Positions 35,055 to 43,061 of a stretch of 64,000 nt of DNA are shown here, piece by piece. Position 1 is the first letter of the stretch; the number at the start of each line of letters is the position of its first letter. The stretch is from the NCBI GenBank assembly GCA_002842215.1, contig PHCC01000011.1:99832-163831 (forward strand), given 5' to 3'. The notes under the pieces are model-generated. The model worked only from the letters and a program-made list of their open reading frames with translations, had not been told where the DNA came from and searched no databases. This stretch comes from Betaproteobacteria bacterium HGW-Betaproteobacteria-9 (lineage in GTDB: Bacteria; Pseudomonadota; Gammaproteobacteria; Burkholderiales; Burkholderiaceae_C). A program made the position numbers and the translations under genes.

Positions 35055-36133
35055 TGAAGCCCTCGAGCAAGCTGACGCGCCGCCAGCTGCTGGCGGCGCT
35101 GGCCGCTGGCGCGGTGCTGCCCACCCACCCTGTTTGGGCTCAGGCCAGCGGCCCGGTGGCCTTTCCCTATTACAGCGGTGAGCAGGCACTGGCCGGCCTA
35201 TGTGGCCGGCACCTGCCACCCCTGGCGCGCGCTTTCGAGACCGCTGCACAGGCCCTGAGCGCGGCAGCGCGGGCGCACTGCGCCAGCCCGGCTGCGCCAG
35301 CCACTTTGCTGGACGCCTGGCGTCAGGCCCTGCTGGCCTGGCAGGCCCTCGCCACCCCCGGCCTCGGTCCGGTGATCGAGCGGCGCTCGCAGCGCCAGAT
35401 CGACTTCTGGCCCGCACGACCCGCCCTGCTGGACAAGGCCCTGGCGCACGCGCCGAAAACGCTTGCCGACATGGAGCGCATCGGCACCCCGGCCAAGGGC
35501 TTTCCGGGCATGGAGCGGCTGCTGGCGGGCCAGCCCTCCGGCCCCCATTGCCCTTACCTTGTGCTGATCGCCGAAGGCATCGAAGCCGAGGCCCGTGCGC
35601 TGCGCGAGGGCTTCGATGCCCTGGCGGCCCGCGACTGGACCGCCGACGAAGACGCCGCCCGCAGCGCCTTCGCGGAATGGATCAACCAGTGGCTCGGCGG
35701 TCTGGAGCGCCTGCGCTGGATCGAGATCGAGCAGCCGCTGCAACGGGCCAAGACCGCCGGCCAAGGGCATCAGCCAGCCTTTGCCCGCCAGCGCATGGCC
35801 GACAACCTCGCCGAATGGCGCACCCAGTGGCAGGCGTTGAACGCCCAGGCCCGGCTGCAGCCAGCGCAACGCACCGAGCCCCCACAACCCGGCCAGGCGC
35901 TGATCCCGATCGAGGCCCTGCTGATGGGCAAGGGCCACATCGCGCTGGCCGGGCGCTGGAGGCAGGCCTTGGACGCCGTCTCCGCAGCCATGGCCGCTTT
36001 GCCGGCCCAGCCGGGCGAACGCGAACTCATGGCGCTTTCCCGGACCATGAAAACGGTGACCACGCTCTACCAGGGCGAGGTCGCTTCGGCGCTGGACGTG
36101 CCGCTGGGATTTTCCGATGCAGATGGGGACTAG
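35054..36133 (+). CDS. Imelysin-family protein with signal peptide, second copy
   Basis: The 359-residue precursor starts at ATG 35054, overlapping the previous stop by one base (TGATG). The N-terminus KLTRRQLLAALAAGAVLP with VWAQA cleavage resembles a Tat-type or lipoprotein-free signal. The imelysin domain has the variant motif GFPGMERLLAGQPSG near residue 155 in place of GxHxxE, so the metal-binding histidine is absent, as in the second imelysin of similar clusters. It is coupled to the di-heme gene and followed by repeat copy 8 and the DUF1513 gene. Confidence 0.85.
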   Translation: MKPSSKLTRRQLLAALAAGAVLPTHPVWAQASGPVAFPYYSGEQALAGLCGRHLPPLARAFETAAQALSAAARAHCASPAAPATLLDAWRQALLAWQALATPGLGPVIERRSQRQIDFWPARPALLDKALAHAPKTLADMERIGTPAKGFPGMERLLAGQPSGPHCPYLVLIAEGIEAEARALREGFDALAARDWTADEDAARSAFAEWINQWLGGLERLRWIEIEQPLQRAKTAGQGHQPAFARQRMADNLAEWRTQWQALNAQARLQPAQRTEPPQPGQALIPIEALLMGKGHIALAGRWRQALDAVSAAMAALPAQPGERELMALSRTMKTVTTLYQGEVASALDVPLGFSDADGD

Positions 36134-37349
36134 AAAGAGCCCCCCTGCGCCGCCTTTGGCGTCTTCCCCCCTGAGGGGTGACGCCACCAGCGGCCCGGCA
36201 AAGCCGGTTCCGCGGTGGCCGCTGGGTGAAGGCATCGCGCGCCGCCACGTGTTGCTTTGGGCGGGCAGCTTGGCTTTGCCGTCGGCATGGTCCGCCCCGC
36301 AGCGCCAAACCACCCTGCTCGCCGCCTGGCAACAGGATCAAGAGCAGCGCATCGGTCTGCTGTCGGCGGACGCAAGCCAATGGTCGGTGCAGCGCTCGCT
36401 GGTCGTGCCGACGCGTGCGCACGGCCTGTGGGCCGAGGCGGGCGGCAGCGTGCTGGCCGTGGCACGCCGCCCCGGCGACTGGCTGCTGCGCTGGCGACCC
36501 GGTCAGGCCAAAGCGCAGTGGCACTGGATCGACGGCGACCGCCGCTTCAACGGCCACGTGATCACCAGCGCCGACGGCGCCACGCTCTGGACCACCGAGA
36601 CCGACCTCGACACCGCACAGGGCCGGCTGGGCGTGCGCGACGCGGCATCGCTGGACAAGACCGGCGAGTGGGCCACGCACGGCATGGACCCGCACGAATT
36701 GCTGGCCCTGCCGCAGGCCGTGGGCGGGCTGCCCGCGGGCACGCTGATGGTGGCCAACGGCGGCATCCCCACCTTGCCCGAAACCGGGCGCAGCAAACGC
36801 GAACTCGGCCGCATGGACGCCTCGCTGGTGGCGTTGCACCCCGCCAGCGGCGAGCTGCTCGGCCAATGGCGCCTGGACGATCCACACCTGAGCATCCGCC
36901 ACCTGGCCTGGGACCCGGTCAGCGGCACGCTGGGTATCGCGTTGCAGGCCGAACACCCCGACCAAGCGGCACAGCGGGCCGCCCCGGTGCTGGCGGTCTG
37001 CGACGGGCGCACGCTGCGGGCGGCCGAGGGACAGCCCGCACTGGCCGGCTACGGTGGCGACATCTGCGCCCTGCCAGAGACCGCAGGTGGCGGTTTTGCC
37101 GTCAGCTGTCCGCGTGTCAACCAGCTGGCTCTTTTTGGTGCGCAGGGCCAATGGCGCCAAGCTATCGAACATGTCGAGGCCTACGCGCTGGCCTCGGACC
37201 GCCAGCAGTGGTGGCTGGCGAGCAGCCGGGGGCAGGTCGGGTTGCTGCACGGTGGCACCGATGGCGCAGAGCCTTCGCGCTCACGCGCTCCGGACCGCGG
37301 CACGCTCGCCCTGCAGATCGAAAACCACTGGGTGCTGATGGCGGGTTGA
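36117..37349 (+). CDS. DUF1513-domain protein (beta-propeller-like), N-terminus within a repeat element
   Basis: The mature part (from about residue 42, RRHVLLWAGSLALPSAWSA, a Tat-like signal) matches the DUF1513 family. These are periplasmic proteins of about 360 residues with propeller-like repeats (GSVLAVARRPGDW, TTETDLDTAQGRLGV, DPHELLALP, IRHLAWDP), encoded at the end of imelysin clusters. The only ATG in frame is at 36117, inside the preceding gene. From there the frame reads through all of repeat copy 8 before reaching the signal peptide. The true start may instead be a CTG or GTG near 36223-36253. Function is unknown; iron-linked context only. Confidence 0.8.
   Translation: MQMGTRKSPPAPPLASSPLRGDATSGPAKPVPRWPLGEGIARRHVLLWAGSLALPSAWSAPQRQTTLLAAWQQDQEQRIGLLSADASQWSVQRSLVVPTRAHGLWAEAGGSVLAVARRPGDWLLRWRPGQAKAQWHWIDGDRRFNGHVITSADGATLWTTETDLDTAQGRLGVRDAASLDKTGEWATHGMDPHELLALPQAVGGLPAGTLMVANGGIPTLPETGRSKRELGRMDASLVALHPASGELLGQWRLDDPHLSIRHLAWDPVSGTLGIALQAEHPDQAAQRAAPVLAVCDGRTLRAAEGQPALAGYGGDICALPETAGGGFAVSCPRVNQLALFGAQGQWRQAIEHVEAYALASDRQQWWLASSRGQVGLLHGGTDGAEPSRSRAPDRGTLALQIENHWVLMAG
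36140..36227 (+). repeat. Three-hairpin repeat element, copy 8 (inside the 5' coding frame of DUF1513 gene)
   Basis: It begins 6 bases after the imelysin-2 stop codon. First stem GCGCC / GGCGT, middle hairpin CCCCCCTGAGGGG, outer stem GCCACC / GGTGGC, loop CCGGCAAAGCCGG. It is open in the frame of the next gene and would be translated if the ATG at 36117 is used. Confidence 0.88.
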
Positions 37350-37361
37350 GGCGTCGGCCGC

Positions 37362-37799
37362 TCAGGAACGCAGGGCCTCCGCATCGTCACCCACCCGGTC
37401 GCAGGCCTGACCGCTGCGCCGGCACTGGCCCTCCGCGTCCAGCCAGGGGTGGGCATGGCCCACGCAGCCGGTCTGGCAGATCACCGCCTGGGCCTCCCGG
37501 GCGCCGGCCTCCACCGGTGGCCGCGACCTCACCGTCGGTGATCGGCGGCGCAGCACGGCGGCGGCCCCCAATCCCCAGAACACGCTGGTGCGCAGCAGCA
37601 CCAGCTCGGCGCGCAGACACAGGTTCTCGCCTTCCAGCGCAGCGACGCGGCTGGACGAAGACCGCAGCAGCTCGGTGCAGCGGCTCTGAAGACCACCGAT
37701 CTGGCGCATCAGCACCCCGTGTTCCTGCGCCAGTTCCCGCGCCATGGTCCATTCGTTGCAGGTCGCCTGTTGCACCACCGTGCTGTTGTGCTGGGTCAT
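37362..37799 (-). CDS. Small protein related to DUF2325, with coiled-coil N-terminus
   Basis: The 145-residue protein starts at ATG 37799 behind GGGAG. Residues about 10-75 look like a coiled coil (GLQSRCTELLRSSSSRVAAL), then a short hydrophobic stretch. The C-terminal part reads AVICQTGCVGHAHPWLDAEG, then RRSGQAC. This lines up with LICQVGCISHNAYWRVKE and KRHGKPC of the DUF2325 protein at 31844-32149, so it is a diverged or truncated relative keeping the Cys and His positions. Its ATG overlaps the stop of the VOC gene upstream (ATGA), so it is the last gene of a Fur-linked operon. Function is unknown. Confidence 0.7.
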   Translation of the reverse strand: MTQHNSTVVQQATCNEWTMARELAQEHGVLMRQIGGLQSRCTELLRSSSSRVAALEGENLCLRAELVLLRTSVFWGLGAAAVLRRRSPTVRSRPPVEAGAREAQAVICQTGCVGHAHPWLDAEGQCRRSGQACDRVGDDAEALRS

Positions 37800-38269
37800 C
37801 CGGTTCTCCCTGTGCGGGGGTTGGCATGGGCCGCGTCTGGCGATGGTTGCCGCACGGCCCAGTCCACACAATGGATCACCTGGCCGTCGATATCGGTGAA
37901 GGCAAACGCCCACGCCCCCCAGGGCTGCAGGGCCGGCGCTTCAGCGGGCAGCCGGTGCGCATGCAGCGGCTTCCCATCGGACACCCCGGTGCGCACCGGC
38001 CGCAGGATGGCCTGGCGCAAGCTGGCGTGCAGCGCATGGATGTGGCGCACCACCACACTGTGCCGGGTCGGCGCCCAGGCGGGCACGCGCGGGTCGGGCT
38101 TTTCCCAGCGCCCAGGCTTGGCGCCGCAGGCCCACAGCTGCAGCTGCAGCGGCCCGTGGGCCACGACGGCCAGCACGCCCGGAATGTGCTGCCGGCATTC
38201 AAAGCCCAGCACACCGGTGTAATCGGCCACGGCGCGCGGCAGGTCGGGTGTGCACAGAACCCCGCTCAC
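37796..38269 (-). CDS. VOC (glyoxalase/bleomycin-resistance fold) family protein
   Basis: The 157-residue protein starts at GTG 38269, the only start after an in-frame TAG. The fold is recognisable from LPRAVADYTGVLGFECRQHI, VLAVVAHGPLQLQLWACG and AWAFAFTDIDGQVIHCVDW, two beta-alpha-beta-beta-beta modules typical of VOC proteins. Some metal-binding positions are not obvious, so it may bind a ligand rather than catalyse. It overlaps the next gene by four bases (ATGA), implying coupled translation in an operon likely controlled by the Fur-like site at 39338-39357. Confidence 0.75.
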   Translation of the reverse strand: MSGVLCTPDLPRAVADYTGVLGFECRQHIPGVLAVVAHGPLQLQLWACGAKPGRWEKPDPRVPAWAPTRHSVVVRHIHALHASLRQAILRPVRTGVSDGKPLHAHRLPAEAPALQPWGAWAFAFTDIDGQVIHCVDWAVRQPSPDAAHANPRTGRTG

Positions 38270-38329
38270 GGCCGCACCGCCCCGGTGGCGCGGCCGTGAC
38301 TAGGCACGACACGGCGTGGTGGAGCGGCT

Positions 38330-38539
38330 TCAGCGGCTGGCCGCGCGTCGGCCAGCGGGTTGGTCCGGGTCGTTCCCACATCCGCAGGCGCACCCCTCCG
38401 GCGCAAGCGCCACCCAGCGCTTGCCGGCCCCAAGCCAGCCCAAGCGGCGAGCGAGTGCCTTTTCGGCACGCATCTGCGCCAGGCGTTCGCGCACAGAGGG
38501 GATGACGACATGCGTTTCATGGGCGGGGTGGGATGTCAT
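38330..38539 (-). CDS. Hypothetical small protein with GCACGCG cysteine motif
   Basis: The 69-residue protein begins MTSHPAHETHVVIPSVRERL and is mostly helical and basic, with EGCACGCGNDP near residues 48-58. The two closely spaced Cys could bind a metal. I do not recognise the family. Its start overlaps the stop of the frameshifted VOC gene by ATGA (38536-38539), which supports it being a real, translated gene. It ends 60 bp before the next VOC gene on the same strand. Confidence 0.55.
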   Translation of the reverse strand: MTSHPAHETHVVIPSVRERLAQMRAEKALARRLGWLGAGKRWVALAPEGCACGCGNDPDQPAGRRAASR

Positions 38540-38950
38540 GGGGGGTTGTCAGGCAGGCGTCCCGCGGGCGGGGAGTCCGGTGTGTTCTGGCCGATGTGCC
38601 AGCACACACCGGAGGGATCGATGAGCACGAACTCGGTGATGCCCCAGGGCTGTTCCACCACCGGTGTGAGGCGTGCGCCGTAACGCCCGGCCAGGTCCTG
38701 CGCCTCCACGTGCGCGCCAGGCGCCCACATCCGGCACCAGCACATGCATGACCAGGTTTTCCGCCAGCGCCTTCTCGTAGAAATCCTGCGGCAGGACGGC
38801 GCAGCCGTCGACGCTGAAGGGTGCGACCCCGCCACCCACGGAGCACTCGGTGAAGCCCAGATCGGCGAAAAAGCGCCGGGACAGCGCAAAGTCCCTGGCC
38901 GGCACGAAGGCCTTGATCTCGGTCGCCCGCAGGGCGCTCGCGCGGCTCAT
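38536..38950 (-). pseudogene. VOC-family gene with a frameshift
   Basis: From ATG 38950 the frame encodes a good VOC N-terminal half: TEIKAFVPARDFALSRRFFA, GVAPFSVDGCAVLPQDFYE and VMHVLVPDVGAW. It then loses similarity. The second half (GAHVEAQDLAGRYGARLTP, ITEFVLIDPSGVCWHIGQNT) continues in another frame and stops at 38536. The switch lies near 38711-38717 in a CG-dinucleotide run. Restoring one lost CG would give an uninterrupted protein of about 138 residues reading AWRAHVEA. Both ends keep ATGA overlaps with neighbours, so the gene was recently intact, or this is a sequencing error. Confidence 0.8.
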
Positions 38951-39273
38951 TGCACGCTGACCGGTGCGGCGTGCCACAGCGGCGAGGGCTGCCGGTCCGG
39001 GCCCGCCATTGGCGCGGCTTCTGCGGCCAGCTGCCAGCGCGTGCGCAGGTTGGCCAGCATGTTCCGCATGGGCGGCGAGACATGGGGGTGCCCGGACAGG
39101 AAGAACAGGTTGGAAACCAGTTTCCGTGCCATCAGGCCGCGGTTCGGGCAGTCCGCCGCGGCCTGGGCGTAGCCGGTCATGAGCGCCAGCGTACCGGCCG
39201 TCAGGGCCTCGACGGAAGGCAGATGGACGCCGTCTTCGTCCGGGTCTCGGGCTTCGTTGCCAGGTGGGTGCAT
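38947..39273 (-). CDS. Hypothetical protein, first gene of the Fur-linked operon
   Basis: The 108-residue protein is read from ATG 39273 (MHPPGNEARDPDEDG) behind CGGAGAAG. It is soluble and mainly helical, with ALTAGTLALMTGYAQAAADC near 24-43 and LSGHPHVSPPMRNMLANLR near 70-88. I do not recognise a family. It overlaps the following VOC gene by ATGA (38947-38950). A Fur-like site lies about 65 bp upstream in the gap shared with bacterioferritin, which suggests a role in iron limitation or storage. Confidence 0.7.
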   Translation of the reverse strand: MHPPGNEARDPDEDGVHLPSVEALTAGTLALMTGYAQAAADCPNRGLMARKLVSNLFFLSGHPHVSPPMRNMLANLRTRWQLAAEAAPMAGPDRQPSPLWHAAPVSVQ

Positions 39274-39337
39274 GGGCTTCTCCGTGATGGGAAGGGCGTG
39301 TCGGGAATCCACAGCCTTCGGGTTCGATATCAAATCA

Positions 39338-39357
39338 TATGCGAATAATTCTCATTT
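39338..39357. promoter_or_regulatory. Fur-box-like site between the small-protein operon and bfr
   Basis: ATGCGAATAATTCTCATTT, on the other strand AAATGAGAATTATTCGCAT, is a good match to the Fur consensus (AATGAGAA and ATTC halves). It lies in the divergent gap, about 65 bp before the ATG at 39273 and 97 bp before bfr. Confidence 0.72.
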
Positions 39358-39453
39358 GTAAAACAAACCATTGGACCACCGTCGCAAAAGCGGTTGAATG
39401 ACGACAATGGTTTTTTGCTCCGGCCCAAACTCCACCCAGAAAGGAACCCCCTC

Positions 39454-39930
39454 ATGAAAGGCGACCCCCAGGCCATCAGCCATCTGCAGGCGCAGCTGAA
39501 GAACGAACTCACCGCCATCAACCAGTATTTCGTGCACTACCGCATGCTCAAGCACTGGGGTTTCGACAAGCTGGCCAAGAAGGAGTATTCGGAGTCCATC
39601 GGCGAGATGAAACACGCCGACTGGCTCATGGACCGCATCTTCGTGCTCGATGGCCTGCCCAACCTGCAGGATCTGGGCAAGCTGAACATTGGCGAGAACG
39701 TGCCCGAGATCCTGGCCAGCGACCTGGCGCTCGAACGCGGCGCCCAGACCACCATCAAGGACGGCATGGCCCACTGCGAGAGCGTGCGCGACTACGTCTC
39801 GCGTGACCTGCTGCAGAAGATCCTGGACGACACCGAGGAACACATCGACTTTCTCGAAACCCAGATTGATCTCATCGACAAGGTCGGCCTGCCCAACTAC
39901 CTGCAGAGCCAGATGGGCGAGCCCAGCTGA
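39454..39930 (+). CDS. bfr: Bacterioferritin
   Basis: From ATG 39454 behind AAAGGAA the protein has 158 residues, the exact family length. Four-helix bundle with ferroxidase ligands Glu18, Glu51 and His54 in ELTAINQYF and GEMKHAD, and heme-ligand Met52 in the same segment; the second set EEHIDFLETQ is near 127-137. It stores iron as a 24-mer. It is followed by its ferredoxin gene bfd at 40074, and is divergent from a Fur-linked operon. The frame is open upstream to 39394 but not conserved there. Confidence 0.96.
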   Translation: MKGDPQAISHLQAQLKNELTAINQYFVHYRMLKHWGFDKLAKKEYSESIGEMKHADWLMDRIFVLDGLPNLQDLGKLNIGENVPEILASDLALERGAQTTIKDGMAHCESVRDYVSRDLLQKILDDTEEHIDFLETQIDLIDKVGLPNYLQSQMGEPS

Positions 39931-40027
39931 GCGGGCGACCCGTCCGAAGACCTCGTGCGGCACGGGGTGTTCCGGCGCAAACCGGGATACCCCATAAATC
40001 ATCCGGGTTATTCTCCGAATTGAATAC

Positions 40028-40043
40028 GATCAATTATCATTTG
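40028..40043 (+). promoter_or_regulatory. Fur-box-like site upstream of bfd
   Basis: GATCAATTATCATTTG retains most of the GATAATCATT half of the Fur consensus and lies about 30 bp before the bfd ATG. bfd is a classical Fur-repressed gene. Confidence 0.65.
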
Positions 40044-40073
40044 CAGACCTATCCATTCCAGGAACCGCCTGCC

Positions 40074-40313
40074 ATGATCGTTTGTGTTTGCCATCGCGTC
40101 AGTGACCAGACCATTGCCCGTGCAGCACGTTCGGGCATGGCCTTTGACGACATCCAGCTGGAGCTCGGGGTGGCCACGCAGTGCGGCAAGTGCGAGAGCT
40201 GCGCGCGTTCGGTGTGGTCAGAATGCCGGTCGGGTCAGCCCACCGCGCACCTCAAGATCGACGAACTGCGGCAGCAGCTGGCCCGAGGGACGCTGCAACT
40301 GGCCCCGGTCTGA
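40074..40313 (+). CDS. bfd: Bacterioferritin-associated ferredoxin
   Basis: The 79-residue protein starts at ATG 40074 (MIVCVCHRVSDQTIARAA). Four Cys in the order CVC and CGKCESC bind a [2Fe-2S] cluster as in Bfd. It reduces stored iron in bacterioferritin and releases it. It follows bfr with a 143-bp gap holding its own Fur-like site, so the two can be regulated separately. The longer reading from 40020 has no conserved sequence and would overlap the operator. Confidence 0.93.
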   Translation: MIVCVCHRVSDQTIARAARSGMAFDDIQLELGVATQCGKCESCARSVWSECRSGQPTAHLKIDELRQQLARGTLQLAPV

Positions 40314-40468
40314 AGACCGCTTCTCCGCGCGCCCAAGGCGCGCAACCCGATTCGGCGCAACTTTCCGCCCGTCCTTGACGCCTGTGCGGCCGCACGGTTC
40401 TGCGCCGCGCCGGGCCATTCCATCTGAAAATGTCACGCCAGATGCACCCGCTACGCAATATTGCGGGC

Positions 40469-40497
40469 TGGGCATTTCGGGGTCGAACATTTAGAAT
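40469..40497 (+). promoter_or_regulatory. Candidate sigma-70 promoter of maeB
   Basis: TGGGCA and TAGAAT are separated by 17 bp and end about 50 bp before the maeB ATG. The -10 is good and the -35 moderate. The rest of the 235-bp gap after bfd holds only a GC-rich hairpin near 40328-40345 without a T-run. Confidence 0.35.
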
Positions 40498-40548
40498 GCG
40501 CAATCCGCTTTCACATTGCAAGATGAGAACCCAACAGGAGACAAGGCC

Positions 40549-42852
40549 ATGACCACCAGCAACAGCCAGGAAGACAAACGCGCTGAACTCAAGCGCGCCG
40601 CGCTCGAGTACCACGAGTTCCCCACCCCTGGCAAAGTGGCCATCGCTGCCACCAAACAGCTGACCAACCAGCGCGATCTCGCCCTGGCCTACTCGCCCGG
40701 CGTGGCCGCGCCCTGCGAAGAAATCGTCGCCGACCCGAACAACGCCTTCAAATACACCAGCCGCGGCAACCTGGTCGCCGTCATCACCAACGGCACCGCC
40801 GTGCTGGGCCTGGGCGACATCGGCCCGCTGGCCGCCAAGCCGGTGATGGAAGGCAAGGGCGTGCTGTTCAAGAAGTTCTCGGGCATCGACGTGTTCGACA
40901 TCGAGATCAACGAAAAAGACCCGGACAAACTGGTCGAAATCATCGCGTCGCTGGAACCCACCTTCGGCGGCATCAACCTGGAAGACATCAAGGCGCCGGA
41001 CTGTTTCTATGTCGAGCGCAAGCTGCGCGAGCGCATGAAGATCCCGGTCTTCCACGACGACCAGCACGGCACCGCCATCGTGGTGGGTTCCGCCATCTTC
41101 AACGGCCTGAAAGTCGCTGGCAAAGACCCGAAAAAGATCAAGCTCGTGACTTCGGGCGCTGGCGCTGCGGCCCTGGCCTGTCTGGGCTTGCTGGTCAAGC
41201 TCGGTATCCCCCGTGAAAACATCTGGGTGACCGACCTGGCGGGTGTGGTGTATGAGGGCCGCACCGAGCTGATGGACGAGGACAAGATCCAGTTTGCCCA
41301 GAAGACGGCCCTGCGCACGCTCTCCGAAGCCATCGAAGGTGCCGACGTGTTTCTCGGCCTGTCGGCCGGCGGCGTGCTGAAGAAAGACATGGTCGCCAGG
41401 ATGGCGCCCAAGCCATTGGTCTTTGCGCTGGCGAACCCGAACCCCGAGATCACGCCCGAAGACGTGAAATCCGTGCGCGACGACGCCATCATGGCCACCG
41501 GCCGCTCCGACTACCCGAACCAGGTCAACAACGTCCTGTGTTTCCCCTACATCTTCCGTGGTGCGCTGGACGCCGGCGCCTCCACCATCACCGACGAGAT
41601 GGAGATCGCGGCGGTGCACGCGATCGCCGAACTGGCGCAGGCCGAGCAGAGCGACGTGATCGCAGCGGCTTACGCAGGCGAGCAGCTGATGTTTGGCCCC
41701 GAGTACCTGATTCCGAAACCGTTTGACCCGCGGCTGATGATGAAGATCGCACCGGCCGTGGCGCAGGCCGCCGCCGACAGCGGTGTGGCGCTGCGCCCGA
41801 TCGCCGACATGGACGCCTACCGCCAGCGCCTGCAGAGCTTCGTGTTCGCCTCGGGCACCATCATGAAGCCGATCTACGCCGCGGCCAAGACCGCCGCGAA
41901 GAGGCGGGTGGCCTACGCCGAGGGCGAAGAAGAACGCGTGCTGCGCGCCTGCCAGATCGTGGTCGATGAAGGCCTGGCCCGCCCGACACTGATCGGCCGC
42001 CCGGCCATGATTGCCGAGCGCATCGAAAAATTCGGCCTGCGCCTGAAGGAAGGCCTGGACTACGACGTCGTCAACGTGGAGCAGGACCACCGTTACCGCG
42101 AACTCTGGCAGACCTACCACCAGATCATGGAGCGCCGCGGCGTGACCGAGCAGCTCGCCAAGATCGAGATGCGTCGCCGCCTGACCCTGATCAGTTCCAT
42201 GCTGCTGCGTCGCGGCGACGTGGACGGCGTGATCTGCGGCACCTGGGGCAACACCCAGCTGCACCTGGACTACATCGACCAGGTGATCGGCAAGCGCGAA
42301 GGTGCGAATTGCTACGCCGCCATGAACGCGCTCATGCTGCCAGGCCGCCAGGTGTTCCTGGTGGACACCCACATCAACTACGACCCCACGGCCCAGCAAC
42401 TGGCCGAGATCACCAAAATGGCCGCTCGCAAGATGATGCGCTTCGGCATCACGCCCAAGGCAGCGCTGCTCTCGCACTCCAACTTCGGCTCCAGCAACCA
42501 GCCCAGCGCCCTCAAGATGCGCGAGACCCTGTCCATCCTGCAAACGAATGCACCATGGCTGGAGGTGGACGGCGAAATGCACGGTGATGTGGCATTGGAC
42601 GCCGATGCACGGCTTTCGATCATGCCGCGCTCGGCCCTCAAGGGCGACGCCAACCTGCTGGTCTGCCCCAATATCGATGCCGCCAACATCGCCTACAACC
42701 TGCTCAAGACCGCGGCCGGCGGCAACATCGCCATCGGTCCCATGTTGCTCGGTGTGGCCAAACCTGTGCACATTCTCACGGCCAGCGCCACTGTGCGCCG
42801 CATCGTGAACATGACGGCCCTCACCGTGGCCGAGGCGAACGTTTCCCGCTGA
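40549..42852 (+). CDS. maeB: NADP-dependent malic enzyme fused to a phosphotransacetylase-like domain
   Basis: Starting at ATG 40549 behind AGGAG the protein has 767 residues. Residues about 1-430 are the malic enzyme: [13 protein letters not shown] near 45, [15 protein letters not shown] near 170 with the metal-binding Asp, and the NADP site [16 protein letters not shown] near 200. Residues about 440-767 form a phosphotransacetylase-like domain ([32 protein letters not shown] near 645), which is regulatory and non-catalytic in MaeB enzymes. It converts malate to pyruvate, CO2 and NADPH. No neighbour shares the pathway. Confidence 0.96.
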   Translation: MTTSNSQEDKRAELKRAALEYHEFPTPGKVAIAATKQLTNQRDLALAYSPGVAAPCEEIVADPNNAFKYTSRGNLVAVITNGTAVLGLGDIGPLAAKPVMEGKGVLFKKFSGIDVFDIEINEKDPDKLVEIIASLEPTFGGINLEDIKAPDCFYVERKLRERMKIPVFHDDQHGTAIVVGSAIFNGLKVAGKDPKKIKLVTSGAGAAALACLGLLVKLGIPRENIWVTDLAGVVYEGRTELMDEDKIQFAQKTALRTLSEAIEGADVFLGLSAGGVLKKDMVARMAPKPLVFALANPNPEITPEDVKSVRDDAIMATGRSDYPNQVNNVLCFPYIFRGALDAGASTITDEMEIAAVHAIAELAQAEQSDVIAAAYAGEQLMFGPEYLIPKPFDPRLMMKIAPAVAQAAADSGVALRPIADMDAYRQRLQSFVFASGTIMKPIYAAAKTAAKRRVAYAEGEEERVLRACQIVVDEGLARPTLIGRPAMIAERIEKFGLRLKEGLDYDVVNVEQDHRYRELWQTYHQIMERRGVTEQLAKIEMRRRLTLISSMLLRRGDVDGVICGTWGNTQLHLDYIDQVIGKREGANCYAAMNALMLPGRQVFLVDTHINYDPTAQQLAEITKMAARKMMRFGITPKAALLSHSNFGSSNQPSALKMRETLSILQTNAPWLEVDGEMHGDVALDADARLSIMPRSALKGDANLLVCPNIDAANIAYNLLKTAAGGNIAIGPMLLGVAKPVHILTASATVRRIVNMTALTVAEANVSR

Positions 42853-43061
42853 TCCCTTGGGAAAAAGCAAGCGCTAACTTTTCCACACATTTTTGCCACT
42901 GCAGATTGCCTGTTTATTCAGCAATCGCTTGCAATTTTGTAACGCTTCGGGCACACTAGCGGCCTTGGATTACAGGGTTAACCCGCCCCATCAACACCTC
43001 CTCAGGACCTGTCTTATGGGAGTGCCGGAGGCGGGTTGATCGCATCAGGAGCAGGGATTTC

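Noticed and set aside
36257..38299. A 680-codon plus-strand frame spanning the DUF1513 gene and the small-protein operon
   Set aside because: Arg/Pro-rich shadow translation without domains; it overlaps a supported gene in another frame and genes on the other strand.
40328..40345. GC-rich hairpin GCGCGCC-CAA-GGCGCGC after bfd as a terminator
   Set aside because: No T-run follows on either strand.
40252..42870. An 872-codon open frame on the minus strand opposite maeB
   Set aside because: No conserved motifs; the complement of MaeB explains it. Similar long frames opposite tkt, the di-heme gene, pepP and the kinase were rejected for the same reason.
42867..42933. GCAAGCG...CGCTTGC inverted repeat after maeB as an attachment or regulatory site
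   Set aside because: Arms are short and far apart, there is no integrase, and no second copy is seen; the gap 42853-43061 otherwise shows nothing I can name.
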